Assembly: GCF_000143535.2 (NCBI RefSeq)
Contig: NC_037324.1
Coordinates: 1,054,001 to 1,118,000 of the forward strand
Source of the DNA: Botrytis cinerea B05.10
Taxonomy: Eukaryota; Ascomycota; Leotiomycetes; Helotiales; Sclerotiniaceae
DNA length: 64,000 nt
Direction of reading: 5' to 3'
Position numbers and translations under genes: made by a program. Shown one piece after another: positions 46,952 through 58,850 of this stretch; the first letter of the stretch is position 1; the number at the start of each line of letters is the position of its first letter. Below the pieces are notes generated by a model. The model searched no databases, was not told the DNA's origin, and was given only the letters and a program-made list of their open reading frames with translations.

Positions 46952-48934
46952 AGAAGCTTCAGGCTGGGACTCAAGGCTAGCAGCTGAACACTCTGCCATA
47001 TACGACAATAGTTGTGTTCTATTACCCAGGATTACATTATTGGCCAGATTCGTATCACAATGAAATGCCTAGAAACAACGTCTCGTATTTCAAGGCTGGA
47101 AGTTCTAGTAGTTCAATGTACTTCAATTGCTACCATTGACAAGGCGGCCCAATATCTTTCGAGTCATTCTCACTTTCCTTCTTCTTTTCAAGGCAGCACG
47201 AGGTGATGTCTTCTCAATCAAAAGCTCGATTCCATTAGCTATGCAAAAAATCAGGCTGATCCAAAGGTTTGAGTGTTGAACATAAATCATACGGAAGTGC
47301 TCCATGGTTCTCGCGTTACTCCTGCAGTGTGCTTTCGTATACTCTGTTGATTTATCCATATCAAGGAAGTAAAGCAACAGCATTGTGAGGGATTAGTTAT
47401 ATTAATACTTGCATTTTTATATCCGGGAATGTATTCTTCATTCTTGTTGACTTTCAGTAACTGCCATAATTTTGATTTACCCATGGAAAATCGCTATGGA
47501 GTGTCTCATTATCAGTCATTCGAGATCGCTTCTTCCTCGGGCACTGAATTGCAGAGATGTTTTCAGCCTTTTTAGAATCATCAAGATGATCCCGTTCTTA
47601 AAGGATCATGGTTTTGACACAAGTGAGAGCTTTCGGGACAAGCGATAGGAAGGGCTTTAAGATAGAGTAGGGAACATGTTAACTAGGCCAACGGCCGGTC
47701 AACTTGTTCCAATACAAACACCTCGACTTGTATGCATGTCGATGTTAATGTCAAAATACCCTTTCTTATCCTCCATTGTGTACGTAGTAGATACGGCGTA
47801 TGGTGTACTACCTTTGGAACAGATCATCTAGATCGGTCGACATCGGATTCCAAATCATTTCTTATCGAGAACAAGAATGTCTGATAGATGCTTCTGCATA
47901 CCAATGTCAACACCTGTCACTTGGCCATGTATGATATACCCACCCGGTGATGCCTGCGAGAAGAACAACATTGAGGAAAGTAAATCGAGATTTTCAGTTT
48001 CCTCAGCATGCTTTGCAACATACGAGATTGATTCGTCCTCTTATGGTAATAATTTTCCTCCCAGCTTGCTAGATTAAACCAGCGTTGATCTTCCCTGTTT
48101 TTGAGTTGTCATATTGTTAAGCGCGTAGTGAAACAACAAGATATGGGAGAAGCTTTGGTTTCTTGATTTCAATGGTATATTCCACGTTGGATCCTTACAA
48201 AAAGCACCTGAGACTCCATTCCTTTTATCTTTTGAGAAGCGGCAATGATCAACCCTTGCTCCTTCTCTATTCCAAAAATCGATCTCTGATCTATGGATCA
48301 AACACAAACAAGTATCTCGTACTTTTCTTGTGCCCTTGCTAAGCATTTCCATGCAATTATATCGGCGATGGTTTTGCTAATCTTGGGGCCCAAGCTGAAA
48401 TACATCTCCAGATGTTTTTTGCAGCTGCTATTTGCCGTGATTCATTGACACGTAATCAGCACTTATGATCTCAAGAAAAATCGATAGCACCTCGAGTAAG
48501 CGGCTAATGCTCATCGGTTCGGGAAGATTTGGCTGGCGGCTTACTGTCCAAGAAGTCCTTGCATTTCTAAAGATAGAGTGAAATAAAAGTATGTACTTTG
48601 TTTGACCAGAAACATCATTCACCCAGTCGAGTGCAGATGACGCCAATCCCTTTAAAGTTATGCTTGAGTGCCACGAATCATGAAATGCTGCGGCGCTATA
48701 CTCGAATGTGGCTTAGTATGTCAGTGACATAATGTGTCAGTACTTGACTTGAGGTGCCACGATGCATAACACTATGCCATCAATATCAGTGCCTATCTTG
48801 GAATTAAAGTTCAAAGAATTCTATATCTCAAGGTCTCATAAACTCCTACATTGTAGTTCTTGTGAGTTAGAATCATTTTGCACTGTTCATTGCATAACTC
48901 CATTTCGATCAATCTCAATCTGGCTTCAATCACA
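46952..48934. other. Intergenic stretch of 2 kb, no gene supported
   Basis: Frames such as 47123-47383 (minus), 47877-48077 (plus) and 48074-48352 (minus) are short and featureless. The right end is the promoter of the O-methyltransferase. Confidence 0.6.
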
Positions 48935-50454
48935 ATGGCTACTACGCGTATCGCAGAGCTTGCTACACAAGTTGCTGAAAACACAAAGAGAGTCGACGAT
49001 TATCTTCGCCAACATGACTTACCCTCACCATCCTTTGATGCTGAAGGGCCAGTCGACTTTTGCATCCGATCAGAAGAAATTCAACGGGCTCGTAACCTGG
49101 CGATTGACGGGGCAGCAGAACTGCTGGATCTGTTGAGGGGTCCCAAAGAGTCTTTACAGCCTGTGGCAAGCACAAATTGTTCAGCTATTTGACTAGCATC
49201 GAACTAATGATGAGAATTTCGCAGGTCAATGCTACTAGTCTTCAGGCTATCCATAGGTTTGATATCGTGAGAAAGGTACCAATCGGGGGTGAAATAAGCT
49301 TCAAAGACCTAGCCGAGCAATGTGATCTCTACGAGCCAGATCTTCGTCGCATCATACGTTTTGCTATATCATTTCATAGGATCTTTCAAGAACCGCGTCG
49401 AGGCTTTGTAACTCATTCAGCAGCTTCCCGCAAGTTGGCGGAAGATCAAGATTTCCATGATGCTTTGGGTCTAGTTTTCAATGAATTCGTTCCATCTTTT
49501 GGGCGGGTCAGTCTACGTCCCAAGTTCAAAATTCAAAAACTAAGGTATATACCAGACAGTCGATGCTTTGGAGCAATTCAAAGATCAGGAGCCAAGCCAA
49601 ACCGTTAGTTCCATGGTTCTCTATTTTTCGTTCATGATTGAGGGATTTAGTGAAGAGTCTATCAACTCGTTGATACTGATATAGTATTTTTGGAACTAGG
49701 GATTTGCACTTTTGCGGAACACCACGCAACCTTTCTTCAAATACATGGGGGATCATCCCGCAAGAGCTAAGTTGTTTGCTGGGGCCATGAAGACCTTCAG
49801 TCTTGTAGATCCTGGGCATTCTCCTGCTTTCCTTGTTCAGGGTTATCCATGGGATTCTATCAACGGCACCGTCGTTGATGTTGGTGGTTCGAAAGGTAGT
49901 ATCAGTATCTTACTTGCAAAGGATTTCCCTACGCTAAATTTCATCGTACAAGATCTTCCTGGGGTTATCGAAGGTGCAGAATCGAAGCTTGATGCTACTA
50001 TTGCCGAACGTGTGTCATTTCAAGGGCGTGACTTTTTTACTCCGCAAACAGTGGTGGCTGATGCATATCTATTTCGCTGGATCTTTCACAACTGGCCTGA
50101 TAAGTATGTGGTCGCTATCCTACGCACCCTTGTTCCAGTAATGAAAACTGGCGCTCGAGTGATTGTGAATGAGATTTTGAATCCGCCTTCGAATTCTCTC
50201 TCGCTTTCTAGTGAACGTTCCATTCGGTACGACTCCTATTGTTATCCATGTGGCTGAGAAGTCCAAAATTTTCAGGCTGACAAGATACTAGTTCTCTCGA
50301 TATGATTATGCTGAGCATGCATAATTCTAGAGAACGAGAAGCGGAAGAGTGGCAGGATCTTTTCCTTGAAGCGGATCCTCGTTTTGGGGTGTTGAAGATT
50401 TGGGTACCGACTGGAGCATCTCTTGCTATCATCGAGGCTGTCTGGCAAGGATAA
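48935..50454 (+). CDS. S-adenosylmethionine-dependent O-methyltransferase (plant/fungal COMT-like)
   Basis: Methylates a hydroxyl of a small aromatic or polyketide substrate. Rebuilt as exons 48935-49162, 49225-49506, 49556-49603, 49700-50226 and 50292-50454; 415 residues, phases consistent. The N-terminal half is the winged-helix dimerisation domain (LQAIHRFDIVRKVPIGGEISFKDLA, HSAASRKLAED). The SAM-binding domain starts at VDVGGSKGS (245-253), then VQDLPGV, and DAYLFRWIFHNWPD with His316 as likely catalytic base, followed by VNEILNPP and NSREREAEEWQDLFLEADPRF. The first intron has a weak donor, either CT-GTGGCA at 49163 or a GC donor at 49166; both keep frame and differ by one Val. No polyketide synthase or other pathway gene is in the window, so the substrate is unknown. 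Confidence 0.87.
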
Positions 50455-51500
50455 TCATTGACATGCTCACTGTTGACTTAAAGTCTTATGGGCTTGCCAA
50501 CTATAGCTTTTGTGGATGTGTCATTCTTTGACTAATAATGACTTGCGGTTCTCTCGGAATGGATAGTGTAGAAGCGGATATCATTAGATCTTGACTACAT
50601 TTAATCTTCAGATCTCTTGGGCTCTATCTCGTTTCCATACATTTATTAATTTGGCTAAAGTGACCGTTATCTGTGAAATAAAGTTTAAGATACACAGAGA
50701 TTTTCAAGGGTTTGATTCATCGAAACTTCTTGCGATACATTGGAGTCCTTTTCTCGTGGGAGATATATCTTACATCATCTGCGTGATATTACAGATGAAA
50801 TACATAAGGAGTTGTATGTATACATGGCTTTCATCAAACACACTGATTAGTAATTGGTAACCGGCTAAGAAAGCATCGCATAAAAGATCACTCAATAGAG
50901 TGGACATCGATTTGTTCGCGATATCTATATCTATATCTATGGTATCTTCAATCTTCAACACTATTCACATAGCATGAACCACGTCCTCGGAAATGGCGGA
51001 AACATCACAATGGGATAACCTCATATGAGCCATCAATTGATCGTACCAGGTATCCCTGATACTCTCCGAGTCGATTGATGTTAATATTGAGATGTGATTC
51101 TGAGACGCCATCTACACAATACATAGTTCTTTCGCTACATCTCTCGAGTCCGTAAGTATGTAAGTATCTGCTTGATTAGGTATCGATGGTATAATCAGGG
51201 ATGCTATTTACGCAGGTTGCCGAGCTTATATGAACGCTTCGAGAGTCGTTCAGTCTCTACGAGCGAATCAATCCAATCCAATACAATACAAAGCATGCAA
51301 CTTCTGGTGGGAGAATTGTTGCTTGATTATTGTGGTCTCTCGAGGAGATATCGCCACTCTTAGATTCGAGAGCGTTTCGCAAAGATGTTACCGCAGGGAA
51401 TTTGGAAAGCCTTGTAATGAATGCGGCGAGGTTTTACAGCATATCTTTTTTGCTAGTTTCCTCGTGGATATGGACGGCGAGTTTATTAATATATATGCGT

Positions 51501-51680
51501 GAGAATATCAGGAGTACTTGGCATATTCTCTCTTGTATGCATTGATAAACCAGCCGTTATATTTTCCCACGGAATGAGAATATCAGGAATACTTGGCGTA
51601 TGGGAGAGGATTATGAAATTACATATTTCTAGATTTTTTTTTCTCCTTCGGATAGATCATCCAGCCCGTCGTTATTTCAT
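51501..51680. repeat. Diverged direct repeat pair
   Basis: GAGAATATCAGGAGTACTTG at 51501-51520 recurs as GAGAATATCAGGAATACTTG at 51575-51594, 74 bases later. A second shared block (CCAGCCGTTAT / CCAGCCCGTCGTTAT) follows each copy. Confidence 0.7.
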
Positions 51681-51930
51681 GGTCGAATCATGGGTTGCTC
51701 GAGAGTAGTATGTATGTACTTTTCTTGAGTGCTCCACGGCCGTGTGTTCTTCACGCTTCACTTTCGCAATCGCTACATCGATATCCATCTTGCGCTGATT
51801 CGATAACAAGTCGATAAGCTGATTTGGAAGTAGTACAATCATTATTGAATACTACCGGTTCCTTGTATACAGAGTAGCCAATTTTAAGGTGTGATTTAGG
51901 ATAAATATTGGATGTCCGATTTAATTAGAT

Positions 51931-51953
51931 TATATATATATATATATATATAT
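51931..51953. repeat. (TA)n microsatellite
   Basis: Eleven TA units in an AT-rich stretch. Confidence 0.9.
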
Positions 51954-52493
51954 TTTCGGAAATGGGGAGTATCCTTACCGTAGAGCTGGGCCACAGACAG
52001 TGCGATACAGAAATACAACAAGATCCGTGAAATAACATCAGAGATGTAACCGAGAGGGATGTCAACACATTACTAGTACACAGTGCTTGAAGTGATTCCC
52101 GGTGCATTGGTTCCAAAATTTACGAATCTAGTGCCGTGGCATCCGAATAAACACAATATCCTCTGGAGGCTATGGGACTGGGACTGCAGTAAACTTTCCA
52201 AAGCTAGCCCGAATTTTTAATTGGCTTTCACAGGTATAGCTAGAGAATCTATGTTTCCACGCCGCATTTCAGCTGGTGCCATCTGAGTCCCACTGGATGT
52301 CTCTGCCGCAGCTGCAATATCGAGAAATTGTTCATTGTCTGTTCAGGAGAGATTTCCGGGGGGACTGAGAAATTCATGGCGGGGTGAGGAGGGGAAGAGG
52401 ATACGCAAAATGAAACATAGAGGTGAATTTTGATATGGGGAGAACAGAATCGGGTGTTGGGGAGGGCACAATCAGCGATGGATTATCCTCGCA

Positions 52494-52515
52494 GGGGGGG
52501 GGGGGGGGGGGGGGG
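52494..52515. repeat. Poly-G run of 22
   Basis: Twenty-two consecutive G on the plus strand; length is likely uncertain in the assembly. Confidence 0.9.
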
Positions 52516-52593
52516 TAAACCCCTATTTGTTTGGGGTATGAGTATGATCGATGTGCAGAGGTCATCGATGAACTGCATTGAGACACCTCTTCA

Positions 52594-52599
52594 TATAAA
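52594..52599 (+). promoter_or_regulatory. TATA box upstream of a broken gene fragment
   Basis: TATAAA followed by a CT-rich stretch, 113 bases before the ATG at 52707. Confidence 0.4.
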
Positions 52600-52706
52600 G
52601 ACCGGCTTCATCCTACACTCTATACCCCTTCACTAACGCATTTCTCTACCAAGCCCAGAACTTCCATCTCGCACCTGCAAGCATCTATCTAGCATACCCA
52701 AGAAAT

Positions 52707-52929
52707 ATGAAGAAAACTCCAAAATCCCTTTCCAAAACCGTCAATTCGCTTCGAACTCCCCGCTGTCAAAATAAAGATTAACCTCCTTCCAAACGCGCGT
52801 TCGCCCGCATTAGCAAAGACGGGAAAGAAAACCCCGCCCGCTACTCCGGCAGGAGACTCGACCCAGGCAGCCGCCACCACCACCACCACCACTCCTCGGA
52901 AGTATAGAAAATATGAGTACTGTATATGA
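52707..52929 (+). pseudogene. Frameshifted gene fragment, Lys/Thr/Pro-rich
   Basis: From the ATG at 52707 the frame reads MKKTPKSLSKTVNSLRTP and soon stops. Shifting one base at the run of four C near 52761-52764 opens a frame that reads AVKIKINLLPNARSP, TGKKTPPATPAGDST, an Ala/Thr run from a CAC microsatellite, and TPRKYRKYEY, ending at 52929 or at a GTATAT donor at 52922. With a TATA box and CT-rich leader in place, this looks like the 5' part of a once functional gene with a one-base insertion, or a sequencing error. No continuation was found to the right, where the inverted-repeat structure begins at 53081. The protein is unrecognised; it looks like a basic nuclear protein. Confidence 0.4.
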
Positions 52930-53080
52930 TCCAGCCCGAATAAACATCAAGCCACGAATTCACTCCACACCAAGCAACTAAGTACCCACCCACGGCCCTG
53001 CGGAAAATCCAAAGATAGTATTGGATTGAGACGAATGCAAAAACCATAGCAAGCACCCATCCACCCACCCACGTATTGCA

Positions 53081-53258
53081 GGTCCTAATTGTCTATATTG
53101 TATTCTATCTAAAGAGCTAGCGACGCACAGGAAACAGGAGATCTTATACAGACCTATTGAGAGAGCAGTCTCTCTCGCATCCGCTGAGAGTGTAACTACA
53201 GTAGCCATTGAGTTGAAGACATCCACTGCATTCACACAGGTAGCACACTTCGCGAGTC
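53081..53258 (-). repeat. Left arm of an inverted repeat
   Basis: Read on the minus strand, this arm matches 54055-54234 on the plus strand over about 175 bases. The outer 40 bases are nearly identical (shared GCTAGCTCTTTAGATAGAAT and AGACAATTAG) and the inner part is more diverged. The arms enclose about 800 bases. It could be the terminal repeat of a DNA transposon or an inverted duplication. Confidence 0.7.
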
Positions 53259-53536
53259 CCGATCCGATGGGTCCAATGATCCTATTGGAGAATCTGATGG
53301 GGAGGGAGACCCTCGCGCAAGTGGCGACGAGCGAATCTCGGTCCAGGTTTCCAAATACCATCGATCTGATCTGATTCGCAGGTGATTCGGTAATCAGAGC
53401 GGCGCATCCAGACGGCTTCTCGAAAGGTATCGAGGTTCTGGTTCCAGACCTGGACACTTGCCACGCTCGCCTTTTCGATGTCGTACTCATCGACCAGGGA
53501 ATCTACAATTACCAAGTACAGATAATGGCCGCTCAT
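53122..53536 (-). pseudogene. Coding-like sequence inside the inverted-repeat structure, unrecognised
   Basis: Two overlapping minus-strand frames are open here and both have protein-like composition: one reads VDEYDIEKASVASVQVWNQN and RRSDYRI, the other continues as NQIRSMVFGNLDRDSLVATC and CVNAVDVFNSMATV. Switching from the first to the second frame near 53380 would give one longer reading. A homologous but more damaged copy lies on the opposite strand in the right arm. No transposase motif was recognised. Likely a decayed gene or element. Confidence 0.3.
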
Positions 53537-53758
53537 CAGAACTACACTTAAAACAGTTGTTATTACTTTTATTGTATAGTTTCAACCATATAAACTCTAA
53601 TGTTTTTTAAACTGAAAATTAAACAATTGAGCTAAAAATCAATTCAATTATATTATAAATTCGTTCTTCTTCCAGGAACCTCATGTACACCTAGCATGAC
53701 GCATGTTGAGTCGGAATGCAGTATCTCGAAAGGAACGTATTAGTATGACATTTGGTCG

Positions 53759-54082
53759 ATGAATTTTGGGGTAACCCCAATGCTTGAGTACAAGGTCAAT
53801 CGACGTGAGTATGCTGTTCCGTATTCATATGAGCCTGGCGAGAGAGGAACTCAGTCTTGGCATCCCCAACGTCTCCAAAAGGATTATTTTCCTTTGTCTG
53901 ATTACAAGCCTGAGCTTTGGAAGACCGTATCAGGGTTATATCATGGGAAGGCGTACGTTGGAAACGCCAAGGATCTTTCGTGCTGGCGCGTTTCAAGCAA
54001 TAGTAGTGATCCGACTTGGAATGCGCCTTTTGAAGAAGAGGATGTGATTTTTCAGACTTGTGCAGAAGCGATGACTGTGTGA
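53759..54082 (+). CDS. Open frame of 107 codons between the inverted-repeat arms, unrecognised
   Basis: The frame has protein-like composition (YAVPYSYEPGERGTQSWHPQ, PLSDYKPELWKT, SGLYHGKAYVGNAKDL) and ends inside the right arm. The start codon is uncertain and it could be the last exon or a remnant of a larger gene. It shares little with the left-arm reading except near its end. No family recognised. Confidence 0.3.
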   Translation: MNFGVTPMLEYKVNRREYAVPYSYEPGERGTQSWHPQRLQKDYFPLSDYKPELWKTVSGLYHGKAYVGNAKDLSCWRVSSNSSDPTWNAPFEEEDVIFQTCAEAMTV

Positions 54083-54234
54083 ACGTAGTGAATGACCTCA
54101 ATCAATGGCTACTATAATAAAGCTCTAAGCGAATGCGAAAAAGACCAGCTCTTTCTAGTAGACCTTATATAAGGTCTATTATCCCCTTAGTATAGCTAGC
54201 TCTTTAGATAGAATACTATTAGACAATTAGAACC
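54055..54234 (+). repeat. Right arm of an inverted repeat
   Basis: Homologous to the left arm in opposite orientation. Relative to it, several differences are G to A (for example GCGGATGCGAGAGAG versus GCGAATGCGAAAAAG), which closes the reading frame with TAATAA. A perfect 20-base palindrome, TAGACCTTATATAAGGTCTA, lies at 54159-54178. Confidence 0.7.
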
Positions 54235-55218
54235 TATGTAATTCGTGATTGCTCTGTCTTCCGTATCCTTCTCATACAAACAATGACCCTATGTCTTCCT
54301 TCGATTTACCGATGCAAGCCAGCCCGACCCGCCAACGAAAAAGGGACAATGTTGATGCCGTTGAAAGGAACGAGTGGTGTTCTTCAAGGATTTATTGGAT
54401 GTGTTTGATTTTCGAAAAGGTAGATGAGGAGGGCCAGACAAGGATGAATTTTGTTCAACACAAAACTTTTCAGGAGTAGCAACATGGAATGAATGACCAC
54501 AACCATAGGAGTAAAGCGTATTCATGATATCAATAATATTGAAAGCATGTTAACAGAACAGTTCACTAAATGAAGAAAGTGGTAGTCTCAACAGGCTGTG
54601 CAAGATGCTGAACAACCCTGGCCTGTCATAAAGTGAACGAGACACATACTAGGATGATTCTCATCAATGGGAGCTGCTTTCTCTTACGGAAGACATGGTA
54701 GTAATTTACGAGACCATTGCACGAGTCTCTGGTGATGATATCCAAGACCTTAAACTTCAACCATCCATTTCCCGTAACCCGGGATGATTACTGTTGAGGT
54801 GACACCGGTGCATCTATCCTATTCCAAATTTGGAGAGTTCGTCTTACTGAAAACCAGCTTCTGCGTATGTATTAGCATGAGATCTACGGCTGACGAGGGC
54901 ATTCGAAATACCTGTACATAGCTCCGGAACGATGCATCTACCAGCGATTGCTAGCACTAGATAGATATTGTCACGGGTTCGAGAGCGTAGTCTTGTGAAT
55001 GCCTTAGGCATCTTCCCTAGGACTATCCCTTGCACCGTGATAATGACTTGGCTCATCTACATGTGATTTCTGCACATTGCTAGGAAGGGTTAATAATAAC
55101 GTATGTAGTGAGTGATGTTTAGGATATATATATATATGACTTATTCGTATCGTATTATAGTAGTGTTATATATGATAAATCTCGCGACAGCAGACACCAA
55201 TTCATCTGAAAGGCGTTC

Positions 55219-55436
55219 TATCATATCATATCATATCATATCATATTCGAGACCTCTCTGCTGTCAAGATTGTAGATCATCTTCGTACACCATACTACTG
55301 CGCTGCATTACCTAATACCTACCTTTTCTCGAACATTGAAACCGGAGGGATTGTCTTGATAGTTGATACCTACCCACCCATCTATCGACCTTTCTATTTT
55401 TTTATCCACCATCCATCCATCCATCCATCCATCCAT
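55219..55436. repeat. TATCA and ATCC microsatellites
   Basis: ATCATATCATATCATATCAT-type array at 55219-55247 and CATC-type tetranucleotide array at 55411-55436. Confidence 0.9.
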
Positions 55437-56050
55437 CTACCCATCAATACAATAGTTTCCTCCGCACAAAAGAAGTAAACCTTCCCGCCCACAGCCTCTA
55501 GATAAATCGCAAGACACAACTGCCCAGTGCGCACGAGAGTTTCGCATTCATTCCTTTAATATGCATCATCACGCGCAAATGTCTTGCTTGCTAATTAAAA
55601 GCATCTCCATCCACCCATCTCTGCATCCACCCACCCAAACATCATGCATGCCCAATATCACCACAAACCAAAAAGCAAATTCCGGCTACACCGTGAATCT
55701 TATCGAATAGAGTCGAATATATATCTACCTGTCTCGGCGGTCTGTCACTCACCTACCGAATAGAGCCAGTACACGATGCTGCAGGCAGGAGAGCAAGCCT
55801 AGCACCACCTGTCTCTTCCATTCCACACATTCCATATAACAATAGTGAGATCTCCCACAAATAAACGTACGTTGATATACCGTGACATCCAGAACTTGCA
55901 CCATCAGTCAACATGGTAATACATACTCTCAACACCAGCACCAACACCAACACCAGCACCAACACCAAACACAAGATATACAATGCCAAGAGAACCAAAG
56001 TCTTGCGAGATGATGGTTTAATACAGTGATTTAACCCTATGAATCTATTT

Positions 56051-56104
56051 CCACCCCATTCATAATCAATCCCACCCCATTCATAATCAATCCCACCCCA
56101 TTCA
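56051..56104. repeat. 21-base tandem repeat, about 2.5 copies
   Basis: The unit CCACCCCATTCATAATCAAT plus one C is repeated head to tail. The minus strand would encode a repeated YEWGGID, but no gene context supports it. Confidence 0.9.
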
Positions 56105-56242
56105 CGATGCCATTCCATCACAGACAAACAAGCGAACCTTCCTCCCACTCAATTTTCTCTCCTCGGGTTTCTCTCCAAGAGCGCGCGCCAAAGGTCTATA
56201 GTAAGTATAGTAATAAGTATACTTCATATATAGATAGGTAGG

Positions 56243-56492
56243 TAGATAGATAGATAGATAGATACACAGACAGCCCCAGACCCGCCAGGAAGAAATCCTC
56301 CTCCTCCTCCTCCTCTCCCGAGGCCTCGTCCACACACATCAATCACATCGCCGCCCAAACCTTATCATTCATCACTCATCACTCATCATTCATCACTCAT
56401 CACTCATCACTCATCACTCACGCTATACCAACCCAACCCAACTCACAATTCAATTCAATTCACTTCCATCAATGCATGCATGCATGCATGCA
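56243..56492. repeat. GATA, TCC, ATCACTC and ATGC microsatellites
   Basis: GATA array at 56243-56264, TCC array near 56296-56316, about seven ATCACTC-like units at 56365-56420 and an ATGC array at 56472-56492. Confidence 0.9.
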
Positions 56493-58452
56493 TCTCTCCC
56501 AAACCTATCTATATGAAAATGAGACTCCCCAGAAGAACCTTCCACTACCTACTCCGTACAAATCCAATTAACCAGTGACCAGTAACTAGGTATCCTTATT
56601 AGTATTATCCTTATTCTTATCCTTATTCTTAATTCTTCTGATGATCTGCTTGAACTGTATGGACGAACGATACGGCACATACGATACGATACGATACGAT
56701 ATGCAAGTGAAGACGCGAAGAAGCACCATAGCGTATTTAACATTTTTTCGATATTTTTTTGAATTTTTTTTTGGTTTGGAATTGCTCAAGGACAGGAAAG
56801 AGAGTAATAATAATAATAAGTTATTGGGAGTTTATTATTGTGGGAAATCTTAAAACTCTCTCTCTCTCTCTCTCTTTCTCTTTCTCTTTCTCTCGGTGAA
56901 GGGAAAATCAAAAATAAATACATACATGCATATATACCTACATACATTCATTCATTCGTTCGTACCTTACCCCAAGATCGTCACATATACATGTATACAT
57001 TTGTAGGTAATAATAAGCCTTTTCTCGATATATCAATAGATAGATAGACGACTACTTATCACTTACTACTTACTTACTGTACTACTAGATATATATATAC
57101 ATATACATATATATAGAATTCATATTGATCTATCCATCTATCGATTCATTTCATCTCTCCATCCCATCGGAGAATAAAGTAAAGCGACTAAACCAAACCA
57201 AACCAAACCAAACCATCGCGGAACTCTGTTTCTTCCTCCCGCCTCGCCTTGGTCGGTCAGGAAATTGGGATGCGCAACTAGAGGAGAGTCGATCGATTGG
57301 GTTTGAGATTTCTCTTTCTTTCGACCGAGTGTATTGTATTGTACTGTGTTGTTGTTGTTTTTGGTGAGGGCGCGTGAGAGAGTGAGTGAGTGAGAGAGAT
57401 AGAGTAAATGGATCGATCAATAAATAGATCCATCTTTAGATTTGTTTTATGCCTTTGATGTATCATATATAGTTATCATATATAACTCTCTACATAACAT
57501 TATTCACATGTGCAGAGGTATCGTCGCACGCACGCAGGAATGTTGGTCTCATCATGTAATAGAGTGGGCGAGTGGATATCTGTCTGTACCGATGGATACC
57601 TATGCACCTCGTTCCACAGAGTACGCAAGGGACACCGAGAGGATACTCCTTCCTGTTCATCCTTTGCTGAGGGATTCCTGCTGGGTAACGCACGCTGCTG
57701 GCTGGGTAGAGGGACGCGGAAATGAACATGGCACGCGAGTGAAGGTCATTGGTTGCATCAGCCTTGTCAACGACTTGTCAACCAGGATCGAACCCTCTCT
57801 GGGATCCATTTGCACCGAGAAACACAAGACAAGACAGAAGAGAATCATGGACTCCCCTCCCCCCCCCCCTCCCCTGCCGCCCTTCGCTGCCAGGGGTCCT
57901 TCCCCCACATTATTCGGGAGATCATCTAACTTTTTTGCTCTGGAATCCCAAGAAGCATCGGATGGGGCCAAGGAACAAGGGCCCCGTTCCACCATCACCG
58001 GTCCAAGCCATGCATTCCTTTCCCATCCCATCTCATCCCATTCCCATGCACAATTAACGTTGCGTCGAAGTACCTTTTCTTTTGGCTTTCGGGTTGCCTT
58101 TCCCGTCGTAGTGGTCGTGGTCGTGGTAGTGTTGTCGTAGAGGCCGTGGTCGTGATCTTGTGATGGTCTGTGGTTTATTGATTTAATATTATGATGTGGT
58201 GGGCGTGGGCGAGGGCGAGGGCGAGGGCGAGGGAGAGGGAGAGCATGGAGGAAGGAGAGGAAAGGAAAGGAAAGGAAAGGAAATGAGGTGTGAAAGGACA
58301 AAAGTATGCGGAGGAGGATGAGTACAAGTAGCAGTGCTTGGTGGTGGTGGTGGTTGATTGTTATTGTATTTATTACCACATGTATGGCCATTCCCATTCC
58401 CTTTGCCTTTCCCTTTGCACCTTTTATTTAATTATCTGATTATTTAATTAAT

Positions 58453-58850
58453 TTGTTTGTTTGTTTGTTTGTTTGTTTGTTCTGTCCTTCATTTATTCAT
58501 TTATTCACTCATTCACTCATTCACTCATTCACTCATTCACTCCCTCCTCCACCCACCCACTCACCCACTCACCCACTCACCCACCCACCAACCTCAAACC
58601 CTTAACCCACCATCCACTTATCAAATCATCCTCCACCCACAGCCCGGTCGAGCACTGCTTGCACAATCTGCAGGTACATTACCCGTCACACATTTTCGAA
58701 TCTGGGGGTAAATTGTTCATTCGGTCATTCCATCAGTCAGTCAGTCACTCAGTCAGTCAGTCACTCACTCATTCACTCATTTACTCATCCATTCCATTCC
58801 ATCAGTCACTCAGTCACTCACTCATTCGCTCATCTCCTCATCCATTCACA
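58453..58850. repeat. TTTG, CATTCACT and CAGT/CACT arrays
   Basis: Six or seven TTTG units at 58453-58479, then degenerate CATTCACT/CACCCACT units to about 58590, and CAGT/CACTCATT units from 58733 to 58850. Confidence 0.85.

Larger units (their letters stand above)
50455..52593. other. Gene-free stretch, left part of the right-hand desert
   Basis: Contains a TA microsatellite (51931-51953), a pair of diverged direct repeats at 51501-51680, and a 22-base G run at 52494-52515. No gene recognised. Confidence 0.55.

Noticed and set aside
48935..50454. Secondary-metabolite gene cluster around the O-methyltransferase
   Set aside because: No polyketide synthase, peptide synthetase, terpene cyclase, P450, transporter or pathway regulator lies in the window.
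54971..54985. GGGTTCGAGAG resembling a tRNA B box
   Set aside because: No matching A box or foldable cloverleaf around it; the same holds for GGTTCGAGAA near 25744.
56051..56104. YEWGGID-type repeat peptide on the minus strand
   Set aside because: It is the translation of a 21-base tandem repeat inside a microsatellite desert, with no start, splice or domain support.
57442..58397. Long overlapping open frames on both strands (232 and 246 codons)
   Set aside because: They depend on poly-C, GAGGGC, GGAAA and GTGGTC repeats, contain Pro, Val, Arg or Pro runs, and show no domain or splice structure.
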